Positions 25,567 to 33,595 of a stretch of DNA of 64,000 nucleotides are shown here, in pieces. A program made the position numbers and the translations under genes. The notes under the pieces were generated by a model. It saw nothing but the letters and a program-made list of their open reading frames with translations, did not search any database and was not told the origin of the DNA. Location of the stretch: contig NZ_SSMD01000004.1 in the NCBI RefSeq assembly GCF_004799325.1, positions 366,919 through 430,918 on the forward strand, written 5' to 3'. How positions within the stretch are numbered: position 1 is the stretch's first letter; every line of letters begins with the position of its first letter. Source of the stretch: Thalassobius vesicularis (GTDB lineage Bacteria > Pseudomonadota > Alphaproteobacteria > Rhodobacterales > Rhodobacteraceae).

Positions 25567-25596
25567 AAAAATCCGCACCTAAGGCGCGGACTTTTT
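25564..25596. terminator. Bidirectional terminator between PACE gene and collagen-like gene
   Basis: TCCGC-a-CC (25572-25579) pairs with GG-c-GCGGA (25583-25590), flanked by A6 on the left and T5 on the right, so it can act on both strands. One A-C mismatch interrupts the stem. It overlaps the PACE stop codon. Confidence 0.75.
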
Positions 25597-25614
25597 GTGC
25601 GATTACTTAGATTG

Positions 25615-26520
25615 TCATGACGCAAAGGCTACGTTGCTCCATTCAGCCTTGGTTCTGCAATTGTCTCCACTGCAAAACTTGACGTGTGCCAAGCCTGAGC
25701 CGCTGATGGAACCCTTTGAGACAAAGTTCATCGTGACACGGACGGGAATATCTTTGATGAATGTGTGTCTAACGGCATTGTCGCTAACGCCCAAAATAGT
25801 TACGCGATCACCCTCCAACCATTTTGAATTTTCCAATGCGACATAAGAGTTGTAAGCTTTGGGCATCCAATCGCCCAATTCTTCTCTTGATGACGTCATC
25901 TGAAACTCACAAGACACCGAAGACCCGCCATTGTTGCATTTCACCAATTCGATCTTCATATCCCCGACCTGTCGCGCCGGAAAATCGCTCGTGAACACCA
26001 GCCCCGCCCGAACCGCCGGATCGGATGCCGGTAGCGCTGTAGCTCCTCCTGTTCCTGCCGCCCCGGCTGGCCCTTGAGGTCCGGCTGGCCCCGCTTCGCC
26101 CTTCGGCCCTTGCGGACCCTGCGGCCCGTCTGGGCCGCGCAGCACCTCTGAATAACGGTTCGCCAGCACCGAGGCGACCTGTTCAGCCGACGGCCCCGCG
26201 CCGCCGGATGTCTTCAGCTCGGCGACACGCGCCAGTTCAGCCTCTAGCTGGGAAATCTTGCTTCGCAGCAACTCGACATCGCCAACCGTCGTCTGACTAG
26301 CAACCCGCGAAGTCAGCGCGTCCAATTTTGTGGTTGCTGATGATTGTCCTGTTTCGACGTATTTCAAACGGGTCTCGTTCTCACGAATACGCTCTGCGTA
26401 ATCGGCGACAGACAACTCATTAGTCTGTCGCAGTGATGTTCCTGACATCACGAGGCTTACAACCGCAATGCCAAGTGTCCCAAGATCCTTAATTATCGGG
26501 ATGTGTTCTTTAAAGCTCAC
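25615..26520 (-). CDS. Membrane-anchored collagen-like protein, uncharacterised
   Basis: 301-residue protein that I cannot assign to a named family. Order of parts: a hydrophobic segment at residues about 13 to 28 (uncleaved anchor or signal), a coiled-coil-like heptad region about 36 to 105, a linker, ten uninterrupted Gly-X-Y triplets at 129 to 158 rich in GPQ, GPA and GPK, then a C-terminal domain (about 170 to 301) with four cysteines in two pairs (KCNNGGSSVSC and FCSGDNC), likely beta-rich and disulfide-bonded. The start is GTG at 26520 after a GGGGGAGGG site. Base composition outside the collagen segment is visibly more AT-rich than the flanks. The gene is flanked by terminators on both sides, so it stands alone and looks acquired. 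Confidence 0.75.
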   Translation of the reverse strand: MSFKEHIPIIKDLGTLGIAVVSLVMSGTSLRQTNELSVADYAERIRENETRLKYVETGQSSATTKLDALTSRVASQTTVGDVELLRSKISQLEAELARVAELKTSGGAGPSAEQVASVLANRYSEVLRGPDGPQGPQGPKGEAGPAGPQGPAGAAGTGGATALPASDPAVRAGLVFTSDFPARQVGDMKIELVKCNNGGSSVSCEFQMTSSREELGDWMPKAYNSYVALENSKWLEGDRVTILGVSDNAVRHTFIKDIPVRVTMNFVSKGSISGSGLAHVKFCSGDNCRTKAEWSNVAFAS

Positions 26521-26666
26521 TTGCTACCCTCCCCCTGAATGAAATTTTCAGTTGAATATTAGATAAATTTAAGGGGGGTACAACAATCCTGGGTGGCTGA
26601 ATCAGATAAATTTGGGCGCAGCGTTGACTGTTTTCTTAGACCTTCAGAGCATTGCCCAAAATAATA

Positions 26667-26692
26667 AAGGCCGCACTCGCAGGCGCGGCCTT
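26667..26692 (-). terminator. Terminator after the rhodanese gene
   Basis: AAGGCCGC (26667-26674) pairs with GCGGCCTT (26685-26692). On the minus strand the stem is followed by TTATTATTTT. It lies 15 bases after the rhodanese stop and separates that gene from the AT-richer stretch 26521-26666, in which I see only the likely promoter of the collagen-like gene. Confidence 0.75.
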
Positions 26693-26707
26693 ATTCTAGC
26701 TGGTGAG

Positions 26708-27085
26708 TTACGCCTCGACGCGCTGAGGGGCGCCGGTGGCCATGTTGGTGCCGATATAGGGCTTTTGCGCCTCTTTCCACGCGCCCATGCCGCCGGCCAT
26801 GTGGGCGATGTTGGTGATCCCGCCCTCGATCGCCGCCCGCGCCACGCGCTCGGACCGCATGCCGGAACCGCAATGGAACACGATCCGTTTGTCGCTTTGC
26901 CCCGGCAGCTTGGCCGCCTTGAAAAACGCCATCGGCATCAGCAGCGCGCCGTCGATATGTTCGAACATGTATTCCTGCGGGGTGCGCACGTCGATCAGCA
27001 CGATCTGATCGGCGTCGAACGCGGCCTGCACCTCGTCCACGGTCCATGTTTCCAGCGTCGCGCTGCCAACGGTTTCGGTTTTCAT
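26708..27085 (-). CDS. Rhodanese-like domain protein
   Basis: 125-residue single-domain rhodanese, expected to transfer sulfane sulfur to a thiophilic acceptor. VLIDVRTPQEYMFEHIDGALLMP near residue 30 is the CH2A-type motif, and the active-site loop HCGSGMRSE with cysteine near residue 72 is intact. Conserved residue patterns continue in HMAGGMGAWKEA. No signal peptide, so it is probably cytosolic. It lies 27 bases downstream of the LysR gene stop on the same strand, and could share its transcript. Confidence 0.9.
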   Translation of the reverse strand: MKTETVGSATLETWTVDEVQAAFDADQIVLIDVRTPQEYMFEHIDGALLMPMAFFKAAKLPGQSDKRIVFHCGSGMRSERVARAAIEGGITNIAHMAGGMGAWKEAQKPYIGTNMATGAPQRVEA

Positions 27086-27112
27086 ATCGGGGTCTCCTGT
27101 TTGGGTCTGGCG

Positions 27113-28048
27113 TCACTCGGGACGCAAGTCATGACCGGAATGTAAGGAGGCCAGCGCCTCCTTGCAGTGGGTCGTGATGAAATCGGCAAAAAGCCGCACT
27201 TTCGGGTCACGAAATTTGCGGCTGGGGGCCAGCGATGCCAATTGCGTAGGCAAAGGCGGCGTCGCCACCGCCACCGGCACCAGTGCGCCCGAGCGCAAAT
27301 GCTCGGCCACTTCGAACACCGGCTTCAGCACGATCCCCGCCCCGGCCAGCGCCCATCCGGTCAGCACGTCGCCATCATCGGATTCAAACGGGCCGCGGAT
27401 TTCGAACTTGCGGGGGCCGCGTTGGGTTTGCAGGGTCCACTGGAATTCCTTCGCGCCGGGGAATCGCAGGTTCAGGCAGTCGTGGCCTTCGTCGACCAGC
27501 GCCTGTCCGTCCTCGGGCATGCCGCGTCGGGCGATATAGTCGGGGGCGGCGCACAGGATGCGCGGGCAATCCGCGATCACCCGGATTTTCAGGTCGCTAT
27601 CGCCCAGCGGCCCCAGATGAAACGCCAGGTCCAGCCCTTCGCCGGTCACGTCAATCACCCGGTCCGACAGGCGCAGGCGGATGTCGATTTCCGGGTACTG
27701 CGCCTTGAACGCGGGCACGGCGGGCGCGATGAACCGCCGCCCCACCCCCAGCGGGGCCGAGACGAACAGCGTCCCGCGCGGCGACTGGCTAGCCTCCATC
27801 ACCGCCGCCTCGGCGCTGTCGATCGCCTCAAGGATGCGGTTGGCGCCGTCATAGAACAGCTCTCCGTGCTCCGTCGCACTCAGCGCCCGCGTGGTCCGGT
27901 TGAACAGCCGCACGCCCAGATGTTTCTCCAACTCCGCGATCCGTGCCGACGCCACGGCAGGCGAGCACCGCTGATCCCGTGCCGCCGCGCTCATGCTGCC
28001 CAATTCGTAGACGCGCACGAACATGCGGATATTGTTCACATAGGACAT
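27113..28048 (-). CDS. LysR-family transcriptional regulator
   Basis: 311-residue regulator with an N-terminal winged helix-turn-helix (MFVRVYELGSMSAAARDQRCSPAVASARIAELEKHLGVRLFNRTTR, residues about 8 to 55) and a LysR substrate-binding domain. The gene is divergent from puuD with a 95-base intergenic region that holds a T-N11-A inverted repeat, so control of urate oxidation is a reasonable inference. The effector is unknown. ATG 28048 gives the usual family N-terminus; an upstream ATG at 28099 would add 17 residues. Confidence 0.88.
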   Translation of the reverse strand: MSYVNNIRMFVRVYELGSMSAAARDQRCSPAVASARIAELEKHLGVRLFNRTTRALSATEHGELFYDGANRILEAIDSAEAAVMEASQSPRGTLFVSAPLGVGRRFIAPAVPAFKAQYPEIDIRLRLSDRVIDVTGEGLDLAFHLGPLGDSDLKIRVIADCPRILCAAPDYIARRGMPEDGQALVDEGHDCLNLRFPGAKEFQWTLQTQRGPRKFEIRGPFESDDGDVLTGWALAGAGIVLKPVFEVAEHLRSGALVPVAVATPPLPTQLASLAPSRKFRDPKVRLFADFITTHCKEALASLHSGHDLRPE

Positions 28049-28079
28049 TTTCAGCGATCTCTTGAAACTGTTGCTGCGA

Positions 28080-28095
28080 TTGTGAGGATTAACAA
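28080..28095. promoter_or_regulatory. Candidate LysR operator between the LysR gene and puuD
   Basis: TTGT (28080-28083) and ACAA (28092-28095) form an inverted repeat with 8-base spacing, containing T-N11-A as in LysR sites. It is in the 95-base divergent region, about 50 bases from the puuD start and 30 from the LysR start. Assignment is by position and pattern only. Confidence 0.4.
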
Positions 28096-28143
28096 ACAAG
28101 TGCCCGCCGCGATAGCCTGCACAAAACGAACAGGAGAGGCCAA

Positions 28144-29364
28144 ATGCTGGACTGGATCGCCATCACCGAATGGCTGGAATTTGCCGTGCGCTGGCTGCAC
28201 GTCGTCACCGCGATCGCCTGGATCGGCTCGTCCTTCTACTTCATCGCGCTGGATCTGGGCCTGCACCGCGACCGCAACCTAGCATCGGGCGCGGACGGAG
28301 AGGAATGGCAGGTCCACGGCGGCGGCTTCTACCACATCCAGAAATACCTGGTCGCCCCCGCCAACATGCCCGACGGCCTCGTGTGGTTTAAGTGGGAGAG
28401 CTACTCCACCTGGCTGACCGGCTTCGCCCTGCTGGCCGTGGTCTACTACTGGGGGGCCGAGTTCTACTTGGTCGACCCCGCCGTGCTGGAACTTACCACC
28501 TGGCAGGCCATCGGCATCTCCGTCGCCTCGCTGGCCTTTGGCTGGATCGTCTACAACACCCTGTGCAAGCTCTTCGTGAACGCCAACCAGACCGTGCTGA
28601 TGCTCGCCCTTTTCGTGGTGCTGGTCGGCATGAGCTACTTCTACACTTCCGTCTTCGCGGGCCGCGCCGCGCTGCTGCACCTTGGGGCCTTCACCGCCAC
28701 CATCATGTCCGCCAACGTGTTCTTCATCATCATCCCGAACCAGAAGATCGTCGTCGCCGACCTGATCGCTGGCCGCAAACCCGACCCCAAGTTCGGCAAG
28801 ATCGCCAAGCAGCGCAGCACCCACAACAACTACCTGACGCTGCCGGTCATCTTCATGATGCTGTCGAACCACTACCCGCTGGCCTTCGCCACTGAATACA
28901 ACTGGCTGATCGCCGCGCTGGTCTTTCTGATGGGCGTCACCATCCGGCATTTCTTCAACTCGATGCACGCCCGCAAAGGCACGCCCTACTGGACCTGGGC
29001 CTTGACCGCCGCGCTGTTCATCGCCGTCATGGCCCTGTCGCTGGCCCCCATGTGGAAAGACGCCCCCGAGGAACTGACCGCCGCCGAGGCCCGCTTTGTC
29101 GAGGCGGACGGTTTCGCCGACACCTATGACATCGTGATGGGCCGCTGCTCCATGTGCCACGCCGCCGAACCCTCCTGGGACGGCCTCCGCCACGCGCCCA
29201 AGGGCGTCGTGCTGGAAACCGAGGCCCAGATCGCCCGCCACGCCCGCGACATCTACCTTCAGGCCGGGATCACCCACGCCATGCCCCCCGCCAACCTGTC
29301 CTGGATGGAGCCCGAGGAGCGCGCCAAACTCGCCGCCTGGTACCGCGCCGCATTGGCCGGTTAA
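28144..29364 (+). CDS. puuD: Urate hydroxylase PuuD (DUF989 membrane domain + cytochrome c)
   Basis: 406-residue membrane enzyme that oxidises urate to 5-hydroxyisourate, passing electrons to the respiratory chain instead of oxygen. The N-terminal DUF989 domain has about eight membrane helices, beginning WLEFAVRWLHVVTAIAWIGSSFYFIALD, with HGGGFYHIQKY around residue 60. The C-terminal domain is a single cytochrome c with the haem motif CSMCH near residue 338 and an axial methionine probably in THAMPPANLSWM. Good AGGAGAG site before ATG 28144. No other purine-breakdown gene is nearby, but a divergent LysR regulator is. Confidence 0.92.
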   Translation: MLDWIAITEWLEFAVRWLHVVTAIAWIGSSFYFIALDLGLHRDRNLASGADGEEWQVHGGGFYHIQKYLVAPANMPDGLVWFKWESYSTWLTGFALLAVVYYWGAEFYLVDPAVLELTTWQAIGISVASLAFGWIVYNTLCKLFVNANQTVLMLALFVVLVGMSYFYTSVFAGRAALLHLGAFTATIMSANVFFIIIPNQKIVVADLIAGRKPDPKFGKIAKQRSTHNNYLTLPVIFMMLSNHYPLAFATEYNWLIAALVFLMGVTIRHFFNSMHARKGTPYWTWALTAALFIAVMALSLAPMWKDAPEELTAAEARFVEADGFADTYDIVMGRCSMCHAAEPSWDGLRHAPKGVVLETEAQIARHARDIYLQAGITHAMPPANLSWMEPEERAKLAAWYRAALAG

Positions 29365-29494
29365 CAGCGTACAAAAATCGACAAGAATCATACAATTTCG
29401 CGCCTTAACGGATCGTAAAGCCGCGTTTGGCGCGTTTACGACTGGCCGAAATCCCGTTGGCAGAATCGGGCGGGGCCATGCTACAGATTGGGGT

Positions 29495-31345
29495 ATGTCG
29501 CAGGCGAACCCCAAAATATCCACAGATCAGCCCGTAATCCGGCAGCTGGACGAGGCCGCAATCAACCGAATCGCGGCGGGCGAGGTGGTCGAACGCCCCG
29601 CCTCTGCCGTCAAAGAACTGGTTGAGAATGCGCTCGATGCCGGCGCGCGCCGAATCGACATCGCCATCGCCGATGGCGGCAAGACGCTGATCCGTGTGGC
29701 CGACGATGGATGCGGCATCACGCCGGATCAGTTGCCGCTGGCCCTGTCGCGTCATGCGACCTCGAAAATCGACGGCTCTGACCTGCTGGACATCCACAGT
29801 TTTGGCTTTCGCGGCGAGGCGTTACCCTCTTTGGGCGCCGTTGGCCGCCTGTCGATCACCAGCCGCGCCGGGGGCCATGACGCCGCGCAGATCACCGTCT
29901 CGGGCGGGCAGATCGGGCCGGTCAAACCCGCCGCGCTGACCCGTGGCACCGTGGTCGAGCTGCGAGACCTGTTCTACGCCACCCCCGCACGTCTTAAATT
30001 TCTGCGAACCGACCGCGCCGAGATGCAGGCCATCACCGACACGGTCAAACGTCTGGCGATGGCCGAACCCTTCGTCGGATTTATTTTGCGTGACGTGACG
30101 GAAAAGGGAGGGGAGGGCCGCGTGACCTTTCGCGCCGACCCCGAAACCGGCGACCTGTTCGACGCGCTGCATGGCCGTCTGGCCACCGTCCTGGGGGCTG
30201 AATTTGCGGAAAACTCTTTGAAAATCAACGCGGAACGCGAAGGCTTCATGCTGACCGGCTACGCCGCCCTGCCGACCTATTCGCGCGGTTCGGCGGTGGC
30301 GCAGTTCCTGTTCGTCAACGGCCGCCCGGTGCGGGACAAGCTGCTGATCGGGGCCCTGAAGGGGGCATATTTCGACTTTCTCAGCCGCGATCGCCACCCC
30401 GCGGCGGCCTTGTTCATAGAATGCGACCCCCATCTGGTCGACGTGAACGTCCACCCCGCCAAATCCGAAGTCCGCTTCCGCGACCCCGGCATCGTCCGCG
30501 GTTTGATCGTCTCGGCGCTGCGTCATGCACTGGCCGAATCGGGGCATCGGGCGTCCTCGACGGTGGCTTCTGCGACGCTTGGCGCCTTCCGTCCGGAAAC
30601 GACACCCCGCGTTTACCAAATGGATCGGCCCAACCCTGCAACCGTGCGCAGCGTTTACCAGGCGCAAATGCCCACGCCGGGCTTTGCCGAACTCAGCCAA
30701 AGCTACAGCGCGCGGGTCGAAGTGATCGAGGCGCGCCCGGAAGGCAGCGACGAGAGGCTCGAAACCCTTCCGCTTGGTGCTGCGCGGGCGCAACTTCACG
30801 AAAATTATATCATCGCCCAGACGGATACTGGGATGGTGATCGTGGACCAACACGCCGCCCACGAACGGCTGGTCTATGAAAAACTGAAAAAGCAGATGGC
30901 CGAAAACGGCGTCCCGTCGCAGGCGCTGCTGATCCCCGAAGTGGTCGAACTCTCGCCCGCGGACTGCGCGCGGATCATGGATATTTCCGATGATTTACAA
31001 CGTGTTGGCCTATTTCTGGAGCCGTTTGGCGGCGGCGCCATCGCCGTGCGCGAAACCCCTGCCATTCTGGGCGAAGTGAACGCCCGCGCCTTGGTTCTGG
31101 ACGTGCTGGACGAGCTGTCGGACATGGGCGACTCGCAATTGGTTAACGCACGTATCGAGGCGATCCTGTCGCGCGTCGCCTGCCACGGCTCCATCCGCTC
31201 CGGCCGCCGCATGCGCGCAGAAGAGATGAACGCTCTGTTAAGAGAGATGGAATCGACCCCGCATTCGGGCCAGTGCAACCACGGCCGTCCCACCTATGTG
31301 GAACTGAAACTCTCTGATATTGAACGACTTTTTGGGCGCACATGA
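29495..31345 (+). CDS. mutL: DNA mismatch repair protein MutL
   Basis: 616-residue GHKL ATPase that couples MutS mismatch recognition to strand incision. ATPase motifs are AAGEVVERPASAVKELVENALDAGA (residues about 28 to 52), DDGCGI and HATSKI followed by GFRGEAL. The C-terminal domain has the endonuclease metal motif DQHAAHERLVYEK near residue 448, and ACHGSIRSGRRM plus CNHGRPTYVEL, so this is the nicking type of MutL used where MutH is absent. Length is normal. Its stop overlaps the rmuC start by four bases, linking two DNA-maintenance genes. Confidence 0.96.
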   Translation: MSQANPKISTDQPVIRQLDEAAINRIAAGEVVERPASAVKELVENALDAGARRIDIAIADGGKTLIRVADDGCGITPDQLPLALSRHATSKIDGSDLLDIHSFGFRGEALPSLGAVGRLSITSRAGGHDAAQITVSGGQIGPVKPAALTRGTVVELRDLFYATPARLKFLRTDRAEMQAITDTVKRLAMAEPFVGFILRDVTEKGGEGRVTFRADPETGDLFDALHGRLATVLGAEFAENSLKINAEREGFMLTGYAALPTYSRGSAVAQFLFVNGRPVRDKLLIGALKGAYFDFLSRDRHPAAALFIECDPHLVDVNVHPAKSEVRFRDPGIVRGLIVSALRHALAESGHRASSTVASATLGAFRPETTPRVYQMDRPNPATVRSVYQAQMPTPGFAELSQSYSARVEVIEARPEGSDERLETLPLGAARAQLHENYIIAQTDTGMVIVDQHAAHERLVYEKLKKQMAENGVPSQALLIPEVVELSPADCARIMDISDDLQRVGLFLEPFGGGAIAVRETPAILGEVNARALVLDVLDELSDMGDSQLVNARIEAILSRVACHGSIRSGRRMRAEEMNALLREMESTPHSGQCNHGRPTYVELKLSDIERLFGRT

Positions 31346-32517
31346 TTACCATCGGTGGACAGAGCTATGCGTTAAACGATCCTTTGGTTTTGGCCGTTTT
31401 GGCCGGTGCCGGGGTGGTCCTTTTGGTGCTGATCCTGCTGATCATGGCGGTGCGCGCAGCCGGTCAATCCGCCCGCTTGGCCGCCCCGATTTCGCAGCAG
31501 ATGCAGGTGCTGGGCCAGCGGGTGCAGTCGCTTTCGGACGGGCAGCAGCAACTGGCCGGTGGGCTGCACCACGTGTCCGAAGCGCAGGCGGCCAGCCAGG
31601 CTAACATGCTGCAATTGATGGAAAAACGTCTGGCGCAGGTCAGCTTGCAGATGAACGAGAACCTGCAAGGCTCGGCCCGTCGGACGGCGCATTCGCTAGG
31701 TGAATTGCAGCAGCGTCTGCAGGCCATCGACAAGGCGCAAGAGAATATCACCAAGCTGTCTGGCGACGTTCTCAGCCTGCAGGACATCTTGTCGAACAAG
31801 CAAACCCGCGGCGCATTCGGAGAAATCCAATTGCGCGACATCGTGGGAAAGGCTTTGCCGTCAGACAGTTACACCTGGCAGGCAACGCTTTCGAACGGGC
31901 GGCGGGCTGACTGCCTGATCCATCTGCCCAACCCGCCGGGGCCGATCGTGATCGACTCGAAATTCCCGCTGGAGGCCTACGAGGCCCTGCGCCGCGCTGA
32001 AACTCAGGATCAACTCAACCGCGCTGCACAACTTTTGCGGCAAACCGTACGCACCCACATCCGCGCGATTTCCGAACGCTACCTGATCGAGGGTGAAACA
32101 GCCGACGGCGCGCTGATGTTCCTGCCGTCCGAGGCGGTCTATGCCGAGCTGCACGCCAATTTCCCCGAACTGGTGCGCGAAGGCTTTGCCGCGCGGGTCT
32201 GGATCGTGTCTCCGACCACCTGCATGGCCACGCTGAACACGATGCGCGCGATCCTCAAGGACGCAAGGATGCGCGAACAGGCGGGCGCGATCCGGCGCGA
32301 GTTGGGGCTGCTGTTTGCCGATGTCGAACGCCTGGGCACGCGTGTTGAAAACCTGGACCGTCATTTCGGCCAGGCCGCCAAGGACATCGCCGAGATCAAG
32401 ATCAGCGCCGACAAGGCCGGTCGCCGTGCGCGCCGTCTGGACAATTTCGACTTTGAGGAACTGGCGCCCGAGCCTGAAACGCCGGTCCTGCGTCTGGAAC
32501 ATCCGCAAGATAACTGA
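31342..32517 (+). CDS. rmuC: DNA recombination protein RmuC homologue
   Basis: 391-residue protein with an N-terminal membrane helix (residues about 13 to 36), a coiled-coil segment (about 45 to 140) and the RmuC nuclease-like domain. Diagnostic motifs include SNKQTRGAFGEIQLRDIV near residue 152, VIDSKFPLEAYEAL near 205 and EGFAARVWIVSPTTCMATLNTMR near 285. The family limits inversion of short repeats in E. coli; its precise reaction is unclear. It is translationally coupled to mutL by an ATGA overlap. A short DUF3775 gene follows. Confidence 0.92.
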   Translation: MITIGGQSYALNDPLVLAVLAGAGVVLLVLILLIMAVRAAGQSARLAAPISQQMQVLGQRVQSLSDGQQQLAGGLHHVSEAQAASQANMLQLMEKRLAQVSLQMNENLQGSARRTAHSLGELQQRLQAIDKAQENITKLSGDVLSLQDILSNKQTRGAFGEIQLRDIVGKALPSDSYTWQATLSNGRRADCLIHLPNPPGPIVIDSKFPLEAYEALRRAETQDQLNRAAQLLRQTVRTHIRAISERYLIEGETADGALMFLPSEAVYAELHANFPELVREGFAARVWIVSPTTCMATLNTMRAILKDARMREQAGAIRRELGLLFADVERLGTRVENLDRHFGQAAKDIAEIKISADKAGRRARRLDNFDFEELAPEPETPVLRLEHPQDN

Positions 32518-32603
32518 CCCGGCGATTTGCCCCAGATCAAGGACTTATCCCTTGTCGCAGAGGAACCTGTCATGCAAGCATGCGCAGACAGGAGGGCCCC
32601 CCG

Positions 32604-32930
32604 ATGCTTGAGATCTCGCTGAACAAAGTCGCCAATGTCATCTTGATGGCACGAGAGCTGGATCGTGCCGAGGGAGAGTTGCGCGCCTTTCTGGAGCGGC
32701 TGACCGAAGAAGAGCAGACAGACCTTGTCGCCCTGATGTGGGTCGGCCGTGGCAGTTTCGATGCCGACGAGTTTCAAGAGGCCCGCGAAACGGCGATGGC
32801 CGAAGCGACCGTGCCAACGCCCGATTATCTGATGGGAACACCGCATCTGTCGGACCATCTTGAGGCCGGGTTAGAGGAATTGGGGCTGTCAGCCTACGAC
32901 GAAGAAGACGATTTGATCCGCGGGGGCTGA
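32604..32930 (+). CDS. DUF3775-family protein
   Basis: 108-residue acidic protein with MLEISLNKVANVILMARELDRAEGEL and TDLVALMWVGRGSFDADEFQEAR, the pattern of DUF3775 proteins common in alphaproteobacteria. No catalytic motif or membrane segment is visible. ATG 32604 lies six bases after a strong AGGAGGG site. It lies 86 bases after rmuC, so it may be co-transcribed with it, and a terminator follows. Function unknown. Confidence 0.82.
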   Translation: MLEISLNKVANVILMARELDRAEGELRAFLERLTEEEQTDLVALMWVGRGSFDADEFQEARETAMAEATVPTPDYLMGTPHLSDHLEAGLEELGLSAYDEEDDLIRGG

Positions 32931-32953
32931 CCTGTCGCCCTGACCGGAGTTCC

Positions 32954-32979
32954 AAAACGGGCCAATCGGCCCGTTTTTT
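32954..32979 (+). terminator. Terminator after the DUF3775 gene
   Basis: AAAACGGGCC (32954-32963) pairs perfectly with GGCCCGTTTT (32968-32977) around a 4-base loop and continues into TT. It is 23 bases after the stop codon. Confidence 0.88.
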
Positions 32980-33238
32980 CGTTTCAAGGGGCGGCGATGG
33001 GTTCGCACGCTCCGTGATTTTTCGTGATCGAACGTGTGGGAAAACGGGCGGCAAATGCGCGATTTGCCAGTGCAGCAAGGCCGGGTTCAATCACGCCGAT
33101 GTGTCGTGCAAGAATGCAGGCTGATCCTCAATTTTCGCACGTTTCTCAACGGGTTGCGTTCCTTGAAGTCCCCCGAAATCCCTCCCATTTCCCAGCCAGG
33201 ACGAATGATCGCCCCTAGAAAAACGGAAAGGAAATACA
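32980..33238 (+). other. Non-coding leader of the small secreted protein gene
   Basis: This is most of a 308-base gap between two coding sequences. Frames are short and lack a ribosome site; the only clear element is AAGGAAAT just before the start at 33239. It should hold the promoter of that gene. A -10-like or -35-like pair cannot be called with confidence. Confidence 0.5.
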
Positions 33239-33544
33239 ATGAAATACGCACTGATCGCCTCCATCGCAGCCCTTGGTTTCGCCTCTGCCGCAGTGGCCGA
33301 GGATGGTTATGCCAAAGGCACCCTGATGACCCGCAACGTGCCCGCCGAAAGCATCCTGGCACCGCGTGATGCCGCGATTGCCCTGTTTGGCGCACTGAGC
33401 GTCACCGTTGGTGACCAACTGTCGCTGGAAGCCGCGGACCTGCTGAACCCGAGCGAAGCCGCCATCGCCGAAAACGGCGCTGTCGTGGCGTACAACTTCG
33501 GTGGCTCGGATGTGGCTGTCGAAACCGGCTTCGGCGCACGCTAA
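33239..33544 (+). CDS. Small secreted protein, uncharacterised
   Basis: 101-residue protein with a clear Sec signal peptide (MKYALIASIAALGFASAAVA, cleavage after about residue 20). The mature 80 residues are acidic, lack cysteine, and contain no motif I recognise. Codon use favours common codons and a good ribosome site (AAGGAAAT) precedes the ATG, so it is probably a real expressed periplasmic or exported protein. It is a single gene bounded by terminators. Function unknown. Confidence 0.78.
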   Translation: MKYALIASIAALGFASAAVAEDGYAKGTLMTRNVPAESILAPRDAAIALFGALSVTVGDQLSLEAADLLNPSEAAIAENGAVVAYNFGGSDVAVETGFGAR

Positions 33545-33560
33545 GCGCCGGACTTGACGA

Positions 33561-33590
33561 AAGCGCCCGCCTTTTCAGGCGGGCGCTTTT
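33561..33590. terminator. Bidirectional terminator between the secreted protein gene and the saccharopine operon
   Basis: AAGCGCCCGCC (33561-33571) pairs perfectly with GGCGGGCGCTT (33578-33588), loop of 6, then TT. The A/T ends on both sides allow use by the convergent genes. Confidence 0.88.
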
Positions 33591-33595
33591 GCGTT

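Noticed and set aside
25615..26520. Collagen-like gene as phage tail fibre
   Set aside because: Gly-X-Y runs occur in tail fibres, but no other phage gene is nearby and the protein has its own membrane anchor and promoter.
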